NCBI GenBank assembly: GCA_022707725.1
Contig: JAKJAB010000232.1
Span: forward strand, 1-5,617
Length of the DNA stretch: 5,617 nt
DNA from: Chloroflexota bacterium
Lineage (GTDB): Bacteria; Chloroflexota; Anaerolineae; B4-G1; SLSP01
Direction of reading: 5' to 3'
The notes beneath the pieces are model-generated. The model saw only the letters and a list, made by a program, of their open reading frames with translations. It ran no database searches and had not been told where the DNA came from. This document shows positions 1 to 5,617 of the stretch, one piece after another (the first letter of the stretch is position 1; every line of letters begins with the position of its first letter). Position numbers and translations under genes: made by a program.

Positions 1-1724
1 AGGGTGTTCAGGTGCTGGTCGAGCAGATCAGCCCACCAGACCAGCTCGCCGGCCTGCATCGTGTACAAATCGTCGTAATCCAGGTCGAGCGGCTGGGTGG
101 GGTTGGCATTGTATAGAGCGTATTCGGTGCCGGCCCAAATATTGTTGCGGGCAGTAAGCTGCGTCCACGAGCCAGGCGAAAAAAGAGCGAAGCCGTTGCC
201 GTTGGGTAGAGCAGCATCGCCGGTGTTGTGGAACAAAAACATTGGCCCTGATTGATCGTAGCCGGAGTTGAATTTGAAAGGAAAGCCGGAATAATCACTG
301 TTGCCCGCCCCGGTGTTGTAGATCAAGTTGCGCACGGCGTATACCGGCCCGTCGTACACCGGAGCCAGCGAGATGCCCACCAGCACGTCGTGAAACGTAT
401 TACCCCAAATGCGTAGATTGCTGCACCGCCCATCTGTCTCCATCCCATCGTCGCCAGCGCGGTAGACCAGGTTTTCGTAGACATCGGTCTCGTTGGTCAC
501 AGCGGCGCTGGATTCCGGGCAAGCGCCAAAGCCGTCGAAGGAATCGTGGAAGACGTTCCGGCGGATAACGGTACCGCGCCCATCCACCGGATCGTAGAAC
601 CGTATGCCGCCGGTTTCCAGTTCGGCGCCCTCCTTCACCGCGTCCCAAGGCCAGTTGAAGAGCGTGTCGTAGAACACATTGTCCTGGATCACGTTGCGGT
701 GCGACGTGCGCTTGATGCCGATCCCTAAATCGTTGATAGCAAAGGTGCAATCCTGTACCAGATTGTCGCTGGCGTTGTTGAAATAGATCGCCTTGGCATA
801 ATCGCCCTGCCCATAATGGCGAAAGGTCAGGTCGAGAAAATAGATGTAGTTCCGTTCGACCATAAAAGCGCGGTTGTAACGTGAGACGACCATCGGCACA
901 CCGCCGGGATTGGCATCCCCGGCCAGGCGCACGTACAGCGTCGTGTCGCTGGCGTAGAAGCCGGGAATGCCCCAGGCCAGGCTTTGCAAGTCGGACAGGC
1001 TTTGATACGGGTAGAGACGCTGCCCGTTCGCGGTGACCAGGTGCGGATCGGGCGCGCTCACGGTGGTGTAATAGACGCCACCGCCCTGCGCGACCCAACT
1101 GAACGGCCCCGCGTAACCGCCGTCCAGCACCGCCGCTCCACCCGGCTGGCCCCGAATGACGATCGGCGCGCCGTCCGCACCCGAGCGCGGCACAGCGATC
1201 TCGCCCTGCGCATAGACGCCATCGAGTAGAACGACCTCGTCGCCGGCCTGGGCCAGACCCAAGCCGGTTGCCAGGGAACAAGGCGCAGCGGATGCACACG
1301 TCGTCCCGCTGCCGGAAGGCCCGACATAGTAGGCGTGGTTCGGCGCGGGGATCACAATCTCGGCGCGCGTCGACGCCGTAGCGGACACGGTCGTGTTGTC
1401 CAACGGCCCGCCGTCGGGATCGTCGAAGGTGACGCGCACATCATAGGCCGTGCCCGGCGTCAACCAGAACAGGCTGCCCACAAAGCGCGTGCTCGTGATA
1501 CGCGAAAGCGGAAAGCCCGGCAGATACGCTTCGCTCCCACTGACGCGATACGCAACCTGCGCCGTCGCATCACCATCGGGATCGTCGGCAGCGCCCAGGG
1601 TGACGATCACGCCCATCGCGTGGAAGGTGCCATACAGGTCCAACGAGGCGGCAGCGCGCACCGGACACGCCGGCAGCAGAACCAAAGTCAAAATCAGAAA
1701 CCAGCCAGTCATTCCTCTTTTCAT
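1..1724 (-). CDS. Secreted right-handed beta-helix protein with N-terminal FN3-like domain (C-terminus beyond left edge)
   Basis: An uninterrupted minus-strand frame of 574 codons runs from ATG at 1724-1722 off the left edge. AAAGGA lies 10 bases upstream (1735-1740), which favours this start over the in-frame ATG at 1712. Residues 1-25 form a signal peptide with a hydrophobic core; LLPAC at residues 16-20 resembles a lipobox, but cleavage after VRA (22-24) is equally possible. Residues about 27-120 look like a fibronectin-III domain (LTPGTAYDVRVTF at 88-100). Residues about 128-200 match the start of many beta-helix proteins (YYVGPSGSG, then SLATGLGLAQAGDEVVLLDG). From about 290 onward come parallel beta-helix coils with the usual N-x-(I/V/F) rungs: NLVQDCTF, NVIQDNVF, TVIRRNVF, DVYENLVY, NLRIWGNTF, YAVRNLIYN, ARNNIW. 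The stretch GDDGMETDG (424-432), followed by GISLAP and GPVYAVRN, is typical of an uncharacterised beta-helix family. It probably acts outside the cell, perhaps on polysaccharide; no lyase active site could be assigned. No frameshift was seen. Confidence 0.9.
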   Translation of the reverse strand, partial: MKRGMTGWFLILTLVLLPACPVRAAASLDLYGTFHAMGVIVTLGAADDPDGDATAQVAYRVSGSEAYLPGFPLSRITSTRFVGSLFWLTPGTAYDVRVTFDDPDGGPLDNTTVSATASTRAEIVIPAPNHAYYVGPSGSGTTCASAAPCSLATGLGLAQAGDEVVLLDGVYAQGEIAVPRSGADGAPIVIRGQPGGAAVLDGGYAGPFSWVAQGGGVYYTTVSAPDPHLVTANGQRLYPYQSLSDLQSLAWGIPGFYASDTTLYVRLAGDANPGGVPMVVSRYNRAFMVERNYIYFLDLTFRHYGQGDYAKAIYFNNASDNLVQDCTFAINDLGIGIKRTSHRNVIQDNVFYDTLFNWPWDAVKEGAELETGGIRFYDPVDGRGTVIRRNVFHDSFDGFGACPESSAAVTNETDVYENLVYRAGDDGMETDGRCSNLRIWGNTFHDVLVGISLAPVYDGPVYAVRNLIYNTGAGNSDYSGFPFKFNSGYDQSGPMFLFHNTGDAALPNGNGFALFSPGSWTQLTARNNIWAGTEYALYNANPTQPLDLDYDDLYTMQAGELVWWADLLDQHLNT

Positions 1725-1807
1725 CGTCGCCACATCCTTTCTTCATCTGACTAGATCGTCGTGCATCATAGATGTGCCAGCACTAAACTCTTTTGCGGTA
1801 TGACCAT

Positions 1808-1828
1808 ACAGGTTGCTAAATAGCCTGT
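1808..1828. repeat. Inverted repeat, candidate operator
   Basis: The sequence reads ACAG-GTT-GCTA-AA-TAGC-CTGT. The outer arms ACAG/CTGT and inner arms GCTA/TAGC are complementary, with a GTT bulge on the left side only and an AA centre. It overlaps the candidate -35 box of the downstream cruF-like gene (1813-1818), the position expected of a repressor or light/redox regulator site. The bulge makes it imperfect as an operator, and it could equally be a chance hairpin in AT-rich DNA. Confidence 0.35.
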
Positions 1829-1841
1829 AATAGTATATCAT
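1813..1841 (+). promoter_or_regulatory. Candidate sigma70-type promoter of the cruF-like gene
   Basis: TTGCTA (1813-1818; 4 of 6 match to TTGACA) is followed after 17 bases by TATCAT (1836-1841; 5 of 6 match to TATAAT). Transcription would begin near 1848 and leave a leader of about 55 bases. Prediction is from consensus matching only. Confidence 0.4.
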
Positions 1842-1903
1842 TGATCGGGATAGGTTGATGAGTTTGTTAAACAATTAGCCAAACTTTTGACAAGGAGTGA
1901 CCT

Positions 1904-2740
1904 ATGGCGCGTCGAATTGTGCTTGCTTTGATGATCGCCTCGCTGGTGTTGATCGCGTTTTTGGTCGTTCGGGCTATCCTGGCGCCCATCATCAGATTGC
2001 CCTGCATTCCGATGACCCTGACAACATTTACTCTGACCCTGTGGGTGTTCAGCCTATGTCACGCCGTTTATGCGCTTGGCTGGCGGCAAGCCCTGATTTT
2101 CTTTGTCCTCAGCGCCGTTATCTCGTGGCTGTATGAGCAGATCGGCGTCGAAACCGGCCTGATCTACGGCCCGTATCACTACACCGACAGGCTGGGCTTC
2201 AAGCTGGGCCACGTGCCCGTGCTGATCCCGATCGCCTGGTTTATGATGATCTATCCAAGCTATGTCATCGCCAACCTGATCGGAGCAGGAAAACCCACCG
2301 GTTCAGGCGACAATCTGCTGCAAATCGTCTGGCTATCCGCGCTGGGGGCGATGACCATGACCGCATGGGACCTGATCATGGACCCAGGCATGTCCAGTCC
2401 GCCCACGCAGGCCTGGATATGGCACGAGGGAGGCCCATACTTCGGCGTGCCGCTACAAAACTTTGTCGGCTGGCTGCTCACCACCTTTACGATCTATCTG
2501 GTTTATCGTCTGATCGAACGGCGAATCGGTTTGCAGCCATTGGGAGCGATGACGACGGCCCTGGCTGTGCTGCCGCTCCTCGCCTACGCCTTGATCATGA
2601 CCGGCTATTTGCTCCCTGGAAGCAGCGATACGGGCGAGGCTTTGCGCGTCATCACCCTGTTTGCCATGGGCTTTCCGGTGTTAGCCGCGACCGGGCGGTT
2701 GTTCAGCCAGACACCACAAATCACAAACAAACCAGCCTGA
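1904..2740 (+). CDS. cruF: Carotenoid 1',2'-hydratase, CruF/DUF422 family membrane protein
   Basis: This 278-residue integral membrane protein belongs to the DUF422 carotenoid biosynthesis family, which includes bacterial CruF and haloarchaeal bisanhydrobacterioruberin hydratase. Family members add water across the terminal 1,2 double bond of acyclic carotenoid ends such as lycopene or gamma-carotene derivatives. Family signatures are visible: E78-Q-I-G81 leading to TGLIYGPYHY (84-93), W112, D156-L-I-M-D160-P, W171-x-W173, and GGPYFGVPLQNFVGW (176-190). The conserved acidic residues E78, D156 and D160 are plausible catalytic or structural residues. About seven or eight hydrophobic segments span the length (first about 5-23). 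AAGGAG at 1892-1897, six bases before the ATG, supports the start. The gene stands alone: no other carotenoid gene is visible in the window, and the next plus-strand gene is 600 bases away. Family assignment is firm; the exact substrate cannot be read from sequence. Confidence 0.87.
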   Translation: MARRIVLALMIASLVLIAFLVVRAILAPIIRLPCIPMTLTTFTLTLWVFSLCHAVYALGWRQALIFFVLSAVISWLYEQIGVETGLIYGPYHYTDRLGFKLGHVPVLIPIAWFMMIYPSYVIANLIGAGKPTGSGDNLLQIVWLSALGAMTMTAWDLIMDPGMSSPPTQAWIWHEGGPYFGVPLQNFVGWLLTTFTIYLVYRLIERRIGLQPLGAMTTALAVLPLLAYALIMTGYLLPGSSDTGEALRVITLFAMGFPVLAATGRLFSQTPQITNKPA

Positions 2741-3200
2741 CCGCCAACCCGGCAATGGCCACCGTACCCTTTGCACCAACGGCAGATACACGAACCGATC
2801 TGTCGGCATCATCCGCACCGCGCCGGTCAGGAAAGGCGCACCGTCGAGCATAGCATCGAGGGTCACCGTGTACCGGACGTAATTGGTCAGCCCGGTCAAC
2901 GTGTAAGCGCGGAGGTCGAGAAGCGCATCGTATCCGCCTGCGTCCACGCCCCTTCGATGCGCGCCACGGCGATCTTGTCCTGACCGACCAGATCGCCATT
3001 CGGCAAACCGCCAAAGGCGGCCTCCCAGGCGAAAAGTGAGGTGTAACACGGATACGGCCCGCTGTATCCACTGCACGTCTGGCGGATCACGGCGGTCGCT
3101 TCCTCTGCCGGCGCCCCTTGCAATACTGCCCCCACCGCCCCCCCCTCACCGGCGCCAACACCAGCAGCACAAGCGCGTCAAATAACTTGCGAGTTTTCAT
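2681..3200 (-). pseudogene. Frameshifted remnant of a secreted beta-helix-type protein
   Basis: The piece starts with ATG at 3200-3198, preceded by GAAAGGGA (3209-3216) and a TATAAT box. It encodes MKTRKLFDALVLLVLAPV, a good signal-peptide start. That frame shifts at a run of eight G (plus-strand C at 3138-3145) and then stops after 37 codons. One extra G would join it to a second frame (about 2896-3137) reading GAVLQGAPAEEATAV, then CYTSLFAWEAAFGG, GDLVGQDKIAVARIEGAWTQ. This second frame resembles the N-terminal module of secreted beta-helix proteins (SLxAWEAA, GDLV, GAW, ADT). Near 2905-2945 the sense moves to a third frame: YTLTGLTNYVRYT, LDGAPFLTGAVRM, FVYLPLVQR. This frame ends with TAA at 2683-2681, antisense to the 3' end of the cruF-like gene, so the last 60 to 80 bases may not be original coding sequence. 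Each joint fits a single missing base. The repeated beta-helix core is absent, so an internal deletion is likely. Sequencing or assembly error is the main alternative. Confidence 0.68.
3138..3145 (-). repeat. G8 homopolymer tract within the broken gene
   Basis: Eight consecutive C on the plus strand read as G8 in the minus-strand gene, directly after the signal-peptide core. Nine G would restore one frame from the ATG at 3200 into the downstream GAVLQGAPAEEA segment. Such tracts are prone to slipped-strand mispairing and also to sequencing error. Confidence 0.75.
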
Positions 3201-3229
3201 TATGCGATTCCCTTTCAGCAACAATAACC

Positions 3230-3258
3230 ATTATATTCCTTATCCTGGCCCAAGAAAA
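3230..3258 (-). promoter_or_regulatory. Candidate promoter of the broken secreted-protein gene
   Basis: A perfect TATAAT is present on the minus strand (3235-3230). TTTTCT (3258-3253), a poor -35 box, lies 17 bases upstream of it. Transcription would start near 3222 and give a leader of about 20 bases before the ATG at 3200. Confidence 0.45.
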
Positions 3259-3272
3259 TGGAACGCCCGCAT

Positions 3273-3302
3273 TTGATTGACGATCCACAAAGCCGTTATA
3301 TC
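3273..3302 (+). promoter_or_regulatory. Candidate promoter of the hydrolase fusion gene
   Basis: TTGATT (3273-3278) and TATATC (3297-3302) are separated by 18 bases; each matches consensus at 4 of 6 positions. Transcription would begin near 3309, about 33 bases before the ATG at 3342 and downstream of the alternative ATG at 3258. If correct, this supports the shorter protein. Confidence 0.4.
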
Positions 3303-3330
3303 ATCAAGTCAGGAATCCACACACAACAAA

Positions 3331-3335
3331 AGGAG
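3331..3335 (+). promoter_or_regulatory. Ribosome binding site that fixes the start at 3342
   Basis: AGGAG lies six bases before ATG at 3342-3344, in the context AAAAGGAGAAACCC. The in-frame ATG at 3258 has no comparable site, and its 28 extra residues look like translated leader DNA. Confidence 0.8.
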
Positions 3336-3341
3336 AAACCC

Positions 3342-5135
3342 ATGACGACAACATTTACCACCCAAACCGTCACCGACGGCGTTTGGTACATCAAAGACGA
3401 GCGCGGCGGGGTGATGTACCTCGTCGCCGGGACGGAGCGCGCGCTGCTCATCGACGCCGGTTTCGGCGTGGACGGGCTGGCCGCACACGTCGCCACACTC
3501 ACCGATTTACCCGTCAGCGTCGTGAACACGCACTATCATATGGATCACACAGGCGGCAACAAGGACTTCAGCGAAGCCTACATCCACACGGAAGACGCGC
3601 CGCTGGTGCAGGAATCGCCCGTCAAGCTCATCCCCATCTACGACGGCTACACCTTCGACCTGGGCGGGCGGGCGCTGCGCGTCATCGCCGTTCCGGGACA
3701 CACGCCCGGCTCGATTTGCCTGCTGGACAAAACTGCGCGGATGCTCTTTACGGGGGATTCACCGCCGCATGGCGCGGTGATGCTGCACCTGCCCGCCTCG
3801 TTGACCGTGCAGGCGTTCTTCACCAGCATGCGGCGGCTGCGGACGTTCGCCGGTGAGTTCGACACAATCGCGCCCGCGCACGGAGAGCCGCACCCCGTGG
3901 GGACGCGCATCGACGACCTCATCGCGTGCGCGGCGCGCGTCCTCGACGGCGATCTGGTCGGCAAGCCAGAAACGACCCGCTTCGGCGAGTGCCTGCGGGC
4001 GGAATATGGCAGCGCGAGCCTGATGTACCCACCGGACAGGTTACGCTCCCGCTGGGGCGAAGGCGACAGCATCGTTTCGCCGGAAATCCACGCGGACCGC
4101 AGCGCCACCCTGCGCGTCAAAGCGCCGGGCGCACAGCGCGTGCTGCTCAGCGCGACGACGATCCTCAACGCCCTGGGCAGCGCCGACAGCAACATCGCCT
4201 TCCCCGAAAAGGACGCGGACGGCGTCTGGTCGCTCACACTGCCGCCCCTGCCGCCCGACATCTACGACTACAGCTTCCTCATCGACGGCGTCAGCTTCAC
4301 CGACCCGAACAACCCCGACGCGCAAACCGGCTTCATGGCCCCGCGCAGCCTGCTCATCATCCCGCACGAGACAGGCGAGAACTATTTCGACGCGCGGGAC
4401 ACGCCGCACGGGACGCTCCACCGCCACTACTACACCTCGCGGACGCTCGGCGACGTGCGCGACGTCTACGTCTACACGCCGCCCGGCTACGAACAGAACC
4501 CCGACGCGACCTATCCCGTGCTCTATCTGCTGCACGGCGCGGGCGACGTCGCCGGGACGTGGGCGATGCTAGGCCAGGCGCATCTGATTATGGACAACCT
4601 GCTCGCCGAAGGCAACGCCGAACCGATGATCATCGCTATGCCGTTCGGTCACGCATTGCCGCGCTCCGTCCCGTGGGCCGAACGCTGGCAGAAGAACACG
4701 CCGCTCTTCGAGCAGGACCTGCTCACTGACGTGCTGCCGCTGGTCGAATCCACGTATCGCGTGCGGGCGGATCGGGAGCATCGCGCTATCGCCGGGCTGT
4801 CGATGGGCGGCGGGCAGGCGGATCACATCGGCCTGGGACGCCTCGACCTGTTCAGCCACGTCGGCATCTTTAGCGCGGGGGCGCGCAATTTTAGCGAGCG
4901 CCACGCCGACATCCTCGCCGATCCCGTAGGGACGAACGCCAAACTCAAGTTGCTCTTCCTGGGCTGCGGAACGCTGGACACGCTTGCAGCGGAAGGGACG
5001 GAAGAGCTGCACGCACTCCTCACCGAGAGAGGCATCGCGCACACCTACTGGATGCTGGAAGGCGCAGCCCACACGTGGGTCGTCTGGCGTATGGCGCTCT
5101 ACTTCGAGTTCCTGCCCAGGCTGTGGCGCTCGTGA
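3342..5135 (+). CDS. Three-domain hydrolase: metallo-beta-lactamase fold + E-set domain + esterase-D/CE1-like esterase
   Basis: This 597-residue protein has no signal peptide and is probably cytoplasmic. Residues about 8-185 form a metallo-beta-lactamase-fold hydrolase of the glyoxalase-II/lactonase-like type with a full metal set: H64-x-H66-x-D68-H69 (THYHMDHTGGN), H120 (GHTPGS), D139 (FTGDS) and H180 (PAHGEPH). Residues about 245-340 resemble the E-set (CBM48-like) domain found before many CE1 and enterochelin-type esterases (SPEIHADRSATLRVKAPGA, then DGVWSLTLPPLPPDIYDYSF, DPNNPD). Residues about 355-597 are an alpha/beta-hydrolase of the putative esterase family PF00756 (feruloyl and enterochelin esterases, S-formylglutathione hydrolase). 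They show YPVLYLLHGAG (oxyanion region), nucleophile S487 in GLSMGG, and likely triad members D546 (GCGTLD) and H577 (GAAHTW). Both catalytic centres look intact, so one chain should carry out two hydrolyses. The substrate is unknown; a lactone, thioester or acylated small molecule is inferred. The stop overlaps the MATE gene by four bases. Confidence 0.9.
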   Translation: MTTTFTTQTVTDGVWYIKDERGGVMYLVAGTERALLIDAGFGVDGLAAHVATLTDLPVSVVNTHYHMDHTGGNKDFSEAYIHTEDAPLVQESPVKLIPIYDGYTFDLGGRALRVIAVPGHTPGSICLLDKTARMLFTGDSPPHGAVMLHLPASLTVQAFFTSMRRLRTFAGEFDTIAPAHGEPHPVGTRIDDLIACAARVLDGDLVGKPETTRFGECLRAEYGSASLMYPPDRLRSRWGEGDSIVSPEIHADRSATLRVKAPGAQRVLLSATTILNALGSADSNIAFPEKDADGVWSLTLPPLPPDIYDYSFLIDGVSFTDPNNPDAQTGFMAPRSLLIIPHETGENYFDARDTPHGTLHRHYYTSRTLGDVRDVYVYTPPGYEQNPDATYPVLYLLHGAGDVAGTWAMLGQAHLIMDNLLAEGNAEPMIIAMPFGHALPRSVPWAERWQKNTPLFEQDLLTDVLPLVESTYRVRADREHRAIAGLSMGGGQADHIGLGRLDLFSHVGIFSAGARNFSERHADILADPVGTNAKLKLLFLGCGTLDTLAAEGTEELHALLTERGIAHTYWMLEGAAHTWVVWRMALYFEFLPRLWRS

Positions 5136-5617
5136 AGCACAGCGGCCTGCACGACCTTACCCAGGGACGCCTGCGCGACAACATCCTACGGCTTTCCTGG
5201 CCGAACCTGATGAGTCAATTGCTCTTTATGGCCCCATCGCTGTACGATGCGGTGTGGCTCGGCAAACTCGGCGCGGGCGCGCAGGCCGCCGCCGGGCTGG
5301 CGATGTCCGTGCGCATCACAATGATCAGCGTGCTGATGGGCCTGAGCGGCGCGAGCGGCGCAGTGGTGGCCCGCTACGTCGGCGCGAAAGATCAAAAGAA
5401 TGCGAACCTGGCCGCGTTGCAATCCGTCATCCTGATGCTGGTCTCGTCGGGCGCGCTTGGCGTCATCGGCGTGATCTTCGCCGAACCGCTGATGCGCCTG
5501 GGTGGGGCCGACGCCGAAACGTTTCCGCTGGCCGTGCGCTACGCCCGCATCCTTTTCGGCGGGCTGGTGGCGATGGAGATGGTGCCCAGCGTCAGTGGGA
5601 TGTTGAGCAACGCCGGC
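5132..5617 (+). CDS. MATE-family efflux transporter, N-terminal 162 residues (cut by right edge)
   Basis: The frame opens with GTG at 5132, sharing GTGA with the stop of the hydrolase fusion, and stays open to the window end. The product begins with a short cytoplasmic tail, then the MATE pattern: ILRLSWPNLMSQLLF (residues 18-32), with D39 in YDAVWLGKLG at the place of the conserved TM1 aspartate (D36 of NorM), then LAMSVRITMISVLMGLSG, the loop VVARYVGAKD (78-87), and a third hydrophobic segment around 97-117 followed by PLMRLGGADAET. The remaining helices of the usual roughly 450-residue protein lie outside. MATE proteins export cationic drugs and diverse natural products using H+ or Na+ gradients. 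An internal ATG at 5210 would remove part of TM1 and is unlikely. No strong Shine-Dalgarno was seen, consistent with translational coupling. The export substrate is unknown; the neighbour suggests a hydrolysed or acylated small molecule. Confidence 0.88.
   Translation, partial: MKHSGLHDLTQGRLRDNILRLSWPNLMSQLLFMAPSLYDAVWLGKLGAGAQAAAGLAMSVRITMISVLMGLSGASGAVVARYVGAKDQKNANLAALQSVILMLVSSGALGVIGVIFAEPLMRLGGADAETFPLAVRYARILFGGLVAMEMVPSVSGMLSNAG

Larger units (their letters stand above)
1725..1903. promoter_or_regulatory. AT-rich divergent intergenic region
   Basis: This 179-base gap separates the divergently transcribed beta-helix gene and cruF-like gene, so both promoters should lie here. It is much richer in A and T than the flanking coding DNA. 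The best plus-strand promoter and an inverted repeat are listed separately. On the minus strand only a TATGAT -10-like hexamer (1765-1770) was found, without a convincing -35 box. A short perfect palindrome, TTGTT-A-AACAA, lies at 1864-1874. No small gene was recognised in the gap. Confidence 0.6.

Noticed and set aside
400..1299. A 299-codon open frame on the minus strand, with another at 1058-1327
   Set aside because: Both overlap the beta-helix gene on the same strand in the wrong frames, are very rich in Arg, Gly and Ala, and show no motif; they are a product of high GC content.
1335..1803. Plus-strand open frames at 1335-1754 and 1450-1803
   Set aside because: They are antisense to the signal-peptide and FN3-like part of the beta-helix gene, have low-complexity Arg/Gln-rich products, and lack a recognisable ribosome binding site.
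2741..2780. Possible terminator after the cruF-like gene
   Set aside because: No stem-loop with a following T-run was found between the stop codon and the antisense remnant.
2365..2853. A 162-codon plus-strand frame running out of the cruF-like gene
   Set aside because: It is an out-of-frame overlap with the hydratase and its Arg/His-rich translation matches no family pattern.
3008..3020. Perfect hairpin CCGCC-AAA-GGCGG as a possible terminator
   Set aside because: It lies within the sense part of the broken gene and has no T-run on either side, so it is more likely a chance product of codons for Ala-Phe-Gly-Gly.
3258..3341. Upstream ATG at 3258 as start of the hydrolase fusion
   Set aside because: No ribosome binding site precedes it, the 28 extra residues do not resemble a domain or signal peptide, and AGGAG sits ideally before the ATG at 3342.
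3383..5072. Several long open frames inside the hydrolase fusion (for example 3926-4729 plus, 3647-4261 minus, 4041-4535 minus and 4569-5072 minus)
   Set aside because: All lie within a gene whose frame has full catalytic motifs; their translations are compositionally biased and are expected in GC-rich coding DNA.
5186..5422. A 78-codon minus-strand frame opposite the transporter
   Set aside because: It is antisense to clear MATE coding sequence and has no motif or start signal.

Overview
The window is GC-rich bacterial DNA with two short AT-rich intergenic islands (about 1725-1903 and 3201-3341). No rRNA, tRNA, CRISPR array or insertion sequence was seen. A member of the Chloroflexota (Anaerolineae or Caldilinea-like) is the best guess. 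The reasons are secreted beta-helix proteins, a YLPLVQR-type tail of a sort I associate with secreted proteins of that phylum, and a CruF-type carotenoid hydratase. No single marker proves this assignment.

Layout, left to right. (1) Positions 1-1724, minus strand: a large secreted protein cut by the left edge, with a signal peptide, a fibronectin-III-like domain and a right-handed parallel beta-helix. (2) 1725-1903: an AT-rich divergent promoter region with an inverted repeat over a candidate -35 box. (3) 1904-2740, plus strand: a membrane carotenoid 1',2'-hydratase of the CruF/DUF422 family. (4) About 2681-3200, minus strand: the remains of a second secreted protein. It keeps its promoter, ribosome binding site and signal peptide, but is broken by two frame changes, one of them at a run of eight G. 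(5) 3201-3341: a second divergent promoter region. (6) 3342-5135, plus strand: an unusual fusion of a metallo-beta-lactamase-fold hydrolase, an E-set domain and an esterase-D (CE1-like) hydrolase. (7) From 5132, overlapping the previous stop by 4 bases: the first 162 residues of a MATE-family transporter, cut by the right edge.

Two themes stand out. The minus strand carries cell-surface or secreted beta-helix-type proteins, one apparently intact and one decayed, on either side of the carotenoid gene. The plus strand ends in a tightly coupled pair, a double hydrolase and a multidrug-type exporter. This suggests, as inference only, that a small ester- or lactone-containing compound is hydrolysed and the product or related compound is exported.
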